Source: Novosphingobium decolorationis (GTDB lineage Bacteria; Pseudomonadota; Alphaproteobacteria; Sphingomonadales; Sphingomonadaceae). From it: a stretch of 64,000 nt of DNA. The notes beneath the pieces were generated by a model, which searched no databases, was not told the origin of the DNA, and saw only the letters and a program-made list of their open reading frames with translations. Within the stretch, counting starts at the first letter, position 1. Each line of letters starts with the position of its first letter. Both the position numbers and the translations under genes were made by a program. The DNA is taken from assembly GCF_018417475.1 (NCBI RefSeq), contig NZ_CP054856.1, positions 3,999,001 through 4,063,000 on the forward strand. The letters run 5' to 3'. Below are positions 60,586-64,000 of the stretch, one piece after another.

Positions 60586-61959
60586 ATGATTTTGACAGGA
60601 ATTCTCCTGGCCGTAGTGGGCCTCGGCCTCGTCGGCTGGTTCGTGGGGAGGGGGCGTGCGCGCCTCCTCTACGACGGGCGCGGATCGATGCACTCGATGC
60701 CCAACTATCATGGCTGGCACCTGGCGCTGTGGATCGTGGTCCCGGCGCTTGTCGTCTGGGCCGTGTGGTCGGGCATCCAGCCCGGTCTCGTCGAAGGTGC
60801 GCTGCTGGCCGATCCGGCCGCTGCCGCGCTCCCTGACAACGCGATGCACCGCAGCGCGATCATCTCGCAGGCCTACCTCCTCGCCAACGATCCTGGCGCG
60901 GCCGTCTTCGCCTCCGAGGCGCAGGCCCTTGCCGCGCCGCTGCGCGCGATCATCACCCGCTTCTCGCTGATCGGCGCGCTGCTGGTCTTGATCGTCGCCT
61001 TTACCGGCGGCGCCTACGGTTTTACCCGCATTCGCGCGCGCTTCGAGGCGCGCACCCAGGTCGAACGCGTGGTCATGGGCGTGCTCCTGCTCGCCTCGCT
61101 GATGGCGATCCTGACCACCTTCGGCATCGTCGCCTCGCTGGTGTTCGAGGCCGGGCTGTTCTTCAAGGACGTCTCGCCGATCGCGTTTCTCACCGGCACC
61201 CACTGGTCGCCGGGCAACGCGATGGGCGCCGACATCGACGAGAACTTCGGTGCGGTTCCGTTGTTCTGGGGCACGATCTACATTGGCGCGATCATCGCCA
61301 TGGCGGTTGCCATTCCGCTCGGCCTGATGAGCGCGGTCTACCTCACGCAGTACGCCTCGCGCCGCGTGCGCAAGTGGCTCAAGCCCATCCTCGAGATCCT
61401 CGCGGGCATCCCGACTGTCGTCTACGGCTACTTCGCCGCGCTGACGGTGGCGCCGATGATCCGGGATTTCGCCGCCTCGATGGGGGCGCACAACCCCTCC
61501 ACCGAAAGCGCGCTGGCCGCCGGTCTCGTCATGGGCGTGATGATCATTCCCTTCGTGTCCTCGATGGCGGACGACGCGCTGGCCGCGGTGCCACGCGCGA
61601 TGAGCGACGGCTCGCTGGCCCTGGGCGCAACCCGTTCCGAGACGATCAAGAAGGTGCTGCTGCCGGCCGCACTTCCGGGCATCGTTGCGGGCGTCATGCT
61701 GGCAATCAGCCGCGCCATCGGTGAAACGATGATCGTCGTCATGGCGGCGGGCGCGGCGGCCAACCTTTCGGCCAATCCCCTCGATTCGATGACCACGGTC
61801 ACCTTCCAGATCGTCCAGCTCCTGACGGGCGACCAGGAATTCAACAGCCCCAAGACCCTGTCGGCCTTCGCGCTGGGCCTGATCCTGTTCATCGTCACCC
61901 TCGTCCTCAACATCATCGCGCTGCGCGTGGTGAAGCGGTTCCGGGAAGCTTATGAGTAA
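60586..61959 (+). CDS. pstC: Phosphate ABC transporter permease PstC, with N-terminal extension
   Basis: 457 residues. The C-terminal permease domain (about residues 200-457) has AVPLFWGTIYIGAIIAMAVAIPLGLMSAVYL, ILAGIPTVVYGYFAALTVAP, and the coupling region EAATRSET-type GATRSETIKKVLLPAALPGIVAGV. The first 190 residues hold two additional hydrophobic segments and a periplasmic-looking loop with many Ala and Pro, as in the long PstC form of sphingomonads. The gene overlaps pstA by eight bases. Confidence 0.93.
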   Translation: MILTGILLAVVGLGLVGWFVGRGRARLLYDGRGSMHSMPNYHGWHLALWIVVPALVVWAVWSGIQPGLVEGALLADPAAAALPDNAMHRSAIISQAYLLANDPGAAVFASEAQALAAPLRAIITRFSLIGALLVLIVAFTGGAYGFTRIRARFEARTQVERVVMGVLLLASLMAILTTFGIVASLVFEAGLFFKDVSPIAFLTGTHWSPGNAMGADIDENFGAVPLFWGTIYIGAIIAMAVAIPLGLMSAVYLTQYASRRVRKWLKPILEILAGIPTVVYGYFAALTVAPMIRDFAASMGAHNPSTESALAAGLVMGVMIIPFVSSMADDALAAVPRAMSDGSLALGATRSETIKKVLLPAALPGIVAGVMLAISRAIGETMIVVMAAGAAANLSANPLDSMTTVTFQIVQLLTGDQEFNSPKTLSAFALGLILFIVTLVLNIIALRVVKRFREAYE

Positions 61960-62839
61960 TCCAACCTGGCAATCGCCCGAGGCGCAGAAGCGCCTTGCGA
62001 AGCGGCACGCTGCCGAACGCCGGTTCAAGGCCCTGGGGCTTGGCGCCGTCGTCCTCTCGGTCGCGTTTCTGGCGCTGCTGCTTGTCATCATGCTCAAGAA
62101 TGGGCTGGGGGGCCTCGACTGGTCGTTCCTCTCGGGCGCGGACTCCACCAACCCGGATCTTGCGGGTGTGTGGGGCGCGGCCAAGGGCTCGCTCCTGACC
62201 ATGGTGGTGACGCTGCTGCTGGCCTTCCCGATGGGCGTGCTCGCCGCGATCTACCTTGAGGAATTCGCGCCCAAGAGCAAGTGGATCGACATCGTCGAGG
62301 TCTCGATCAACAACCTGGCTGCCGTGCCCTCGATCATCTTCGGCCTGCTGGGCCTTGCTGTCTTCATCAACACGCTGCACCTGCCGCGTTCCTCGCCGAT
62401 GGTCGGCGGCCTGACGCTGGCCCTGATGACGATGCCGGTCATCGTCATTTCCGGGCGCAACGCGATCAAGGCGGTTCCGCCCTCGATCCGCGAGGCCGCC
62501 TACGGCATTGGCGCAAGCAAGGTGCAGACGACCTTCCACCACGTGCTGCCGCTGGCGCTTCCGGGCATTCTTACCGGCACGATCATCGGCATGGCCCGCG
62601 CGCTGGGGGAAACCGCACCGCTGCTGATGATCGGCATGCGCGCCTTCGTCGCCACCCCTCCGGGCGGCGTCACCGACCCTTCGAGCGTGCTTCCGATGCA
62701 GATTTTTCTGTGGTCGGACGAGATCGACAAGGGCTTTGTCCAGAACACCTCGGCTGCCATCATCGTCCTGCTGGTCTTCCTGCTGGCGATGAACGGCCTG
62801 GCCATATACCTTCGAAACAAATTCGAGGTCCGCTGGTAG
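61952..62839 (+). CDS. pstA: Phosphate ABC transporter permease PstA
   Basis: 295 residues with about six helices. [38 protein letters not shown] is the typical permease block, quoted in parts as [10 protein letters not shown] and [40 protein letters not shown] is the coupling helix facing PstB. The N-terminal tail is hydrophilic, and one helix follows at about residues 30-50. It overlaps pstC by eight bases and is followed by pstB after four bases. Confidence 0.94.
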   Translation: MSNPTWQSPEAQKRLAKRHAAERRFKALGLGAVVLSVAFLALLLVIMLKNGLGGLDWSFLSGADSTNPDLAGVWGAAKGSLLTMVVTLLLAFPMGVLAAIYLEEFAPKSKWIDIVEVSINNLAAVPSIIFGLLGLAVFINTLHLPRSSPMVGGLTLALMTMPVIVISGRNAIKAVPPSIREAAYGIGASKVQTTFHHVLPLALPGILTGTIIGMARALGETAPLLMIGMRAFVATPPGGVTDPSSVLPMQIFLWSDEIDKGFVQNTSAAIIVLLVFLLAMNGLAIYLRNKFEVRW

Positions 62840-62843
62840 GATT

Positions 62844-63605
62844 ATGACCGAACCCAAGCTTATTGCCCGCAACGTCGACGTCTTCTACGGCGAGAAAAAG
62901 GCGATCGACAACGTCTCGATCGACATCGACAACGGCATCGTCACCGCCTTCATCGGCCCTTCGGGCTGCGGCAAGTCCACGTTCCTGCGTTCACTCAACC
63001 GCATGAACGACACCATCGCGGGAGCGAAGGTGACGGGCGAGATCCTGCTCGATGGCGAGGATATCTACGCGGCCTCGATGGACCCGGTTGCCCTGCGTGC
63101 GCGCGTGGGTATGGTGTTCCAGAAGCCCAACCCGTTCCCCAAGTCGATCTACGAGAACATCGCCTACGGGCCGCGCATCCACGGGCTTGCCCAGGGCAAG
63201 GCGCAGATGGACGAGATCGTGGAGCGCTCGCTCACCAAGGCGGGGCTGTGGGACGAGGTGAAGGATCGCCTCTCCGATGCAGGGACCGCGCTTTCGGGCG
63301 GCCAGCAGCAGCGCCTGTGCATCGCGCGCGCCATCGCGGTCAGTCCCGAGGTCATCCTCATGGACGAGCCGTGCTCCGCGCTCGACCCGATCGCGACCGC
63401 GCGCATCGAGGAGCTGATCGACGAGCTCAAGGACACGTACGCCATCGTCATCGTGACCCACTCGATGCAGCAGGCCGCGCGCGTGTCGCAGCGCACCGCC
63501 TTCTTCCACCTGGGGCACCTGGTCGAATACGGCGAGACGAGCGAGATCTTCACGACCCCGCGTGAGGATCGCACCAAGGACTACATTACCGGCCGCTACG
63601 GCTGA
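62844..63605 (+). CDS. pstB: Phosphate ABC transporter ATP-binding protein PstB
   Basis: 253 residues. Walker [11 protein letters not shown]-loop [27 protein letters not shown], signature [16 protein letters not shown], Walker [14 protein letters not shown] and the switch His in [14 protein letters not shown] are all intact. [10 protein letters not shown] is specific to PstB. It energises the PstCA channel and, with PhoU, reports phosphate status to PhoR. Confidence 0.97.
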   Translation: MTEPKLIARNVDVFYGEKKAIDNVSIDIDNGIVTAFIGPSGCGKSTFLRSLNRMNDTIAGAKVTGEILLDGEDIYAASMDPVALRARVGMVFQKPNPFPKSIYENIAYGPRIHGLAQGKAQMDEIVERSLTKAGLWDEVKDRLSDAGTALSGGQQQRLCIARAIAVSPEVILMDEPCSALDPIATARIEELIDELKDTYAIVIVTHSMQQAARVSQRTAFFHLGHLVEYGETSEIFTTPREDRTKDYITGRYG

Positions 63606-63662
63606 TAGCTTCAGTCCCGCTAGACCCCTGCAAAAGGGGCGCGGGCCAACAGGGACATTCGT

Positions 63663-64000
63663 ATGGTTGATCATACCGTCAAGGCCTTCGATTCCGAGAT
63701 CGGTCAGCTGCGCGGCCTCGTCGCCGAAATGGGCGGCCTCGCCGAAGTGGCCATTCGCGACGCGATCAAGGCGCTGACCCAGCACGACGACGAACTCGCG
63801 CGCGAGGTCGTGGCCAACGACGCCAAGCTCGACGCGCTCGAGGCCGAGGTGGACCGTCTTGCCGTGCGCACCATCGCGCTGCGCGCGCCCATGGCCGACG
63901 ATCTTCGCGACGTTATTGCCGCACTCAAGATCTCGGGCGTGATCGAGCGTATCGGCGACTACGCCAAGAACATCGCCAAGCGCATCGACGCGCTTGACCG
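63663..64000 (+). CDS. phoU: Phosphate transport regulator PhoU, C-terminus cut by window edge
   Basis: PhoU links the Pst transporter to PhoR, keeping the regulon off at high phosphate. The 112 residues present form the first three-helix bundle: VDHTVKAFDSEIGQLRGLV, AEMGGLAEVAIRDAIKALTQHD, VVANDAKLDALEAEVDRLAVRTIALRAP, and the metal-binding IERIGDYAKNIAKR. About half the protein is missing at the right edge. phoB, normally close by, would lie outside the window. Confidence 0.95.
   Translation, partial: MVDHTVKAFDSEIGQLRGLVAEMGGLAEVAIRDAIKALTQHDDELAREVVANDAKLDALEAEVDRLAVRTIALRAPMADDLRDVIAALKISGVIERIGDYAKNIAKRIDALD

Noticed and set aside
1..64000. tRNA, rRNA, CRISPR or insertion-sequence features
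   Set aside because: No T-arm-like GGTTCRANYC with matching acceptor stem, no regular spacer-repeat array and no transposase or integrase motifs were seen.

Overview
The window is a continuous stretch of GC-rich, densely packed alphaproteobacterial core chromosome. The gene set and order fit a sphingomonad, probably Novosphingobium or a close relative: dnaA next to rpsT and mutM, ubiE-ubiB-coaBC-dut, secB back to back with a Tim44-domain gene, a zwf-edd-glk-eda Entner-Doudoroff operon, a DUF2239 gene, and a long PstC. I see no phage, insertion sequence, CRISPR array, rRNA or tRNA. Genus assignment is inference from gene content.

Layout. 1-7 kb: dapB (cut by the left edge), a class III sirtuin, a MoeB/ThiF-like E1 enzyme with a DUF983 protein, a diguanylate cyclase, dnaA, rpsT and mutM. 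7-16 kb: a small secreted YHYH/Excalibur protein, an EamA transporter, ubiE-ubiB, coaBC-dut, small membrane proteins, a DUF4136 lipoprotein, and a MOSC gene overlapping a GH76-like glycosidase. 16-23 kb: secB-murJ-trpS on the minus strand, then tim44-mltA-smr on the plus strand. 23-35 kb: ahpC and ahpF, an AcpA-like phosphatase, a SPFH-tail protein, yaiI-aroC, a monooxygenase-fold protein with an ArsC-like protein, an APC-type transporter, ubiG, lysC, and the divergent DUF2239/GIY-YIG pair. 35-45 kb: a periplasmic GH3 beta-glucosidase, a nitronate monooxygenase-like enzyme, purU, a dienelactone hydrolase, msrB and a class A PBP. 44.7-56.2 kb: one long minus-strand run, zwf-edd-glk-eda, a very divergent PEP carboxylase homologue, an M20 hydrolase, astA and astB. 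56.6-64 kb: a Pho regulon block, phoR, an OprP-type porin, pstSCAB and phoU (cut by the right edge).

How the genes work together. The 54-56 kb operon takes glucose and glucose 6-phosphate to pyruvate through the Entner-Doudoroff route. The adjoining ast genes convert arginine toward succinylornithine and glutamate. The phosphate block carries two textbook-spaced Pho boxes, one before the porin and one before pstS. The rest is housekeeping: replication, ubiquinone, CoA, peptidoglycan, protein export and peroxide defence.

Most interesting items. (1) A four-copy intergenic repeat of about 115 bp, bounded by two perfect hairpins with complementary loops (CATC and GATG) and a covarying closing base pair. 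(2) A 928-residue PEP carboxylase homologue in the glycolytic operon that has lost several catalytic-motif residues. (3) A carboxypeptidase G2-like M20 enzyme in the ast operon, a plausible replacement for AstE. (4) A PhoR with no membrane segment. (5) A CoaBC with an insertion of about 150 residues. (6) Several unexplained perfect inverted repeats in divergent promoters. All family assignments come from motif recognition by eye; no search was run.
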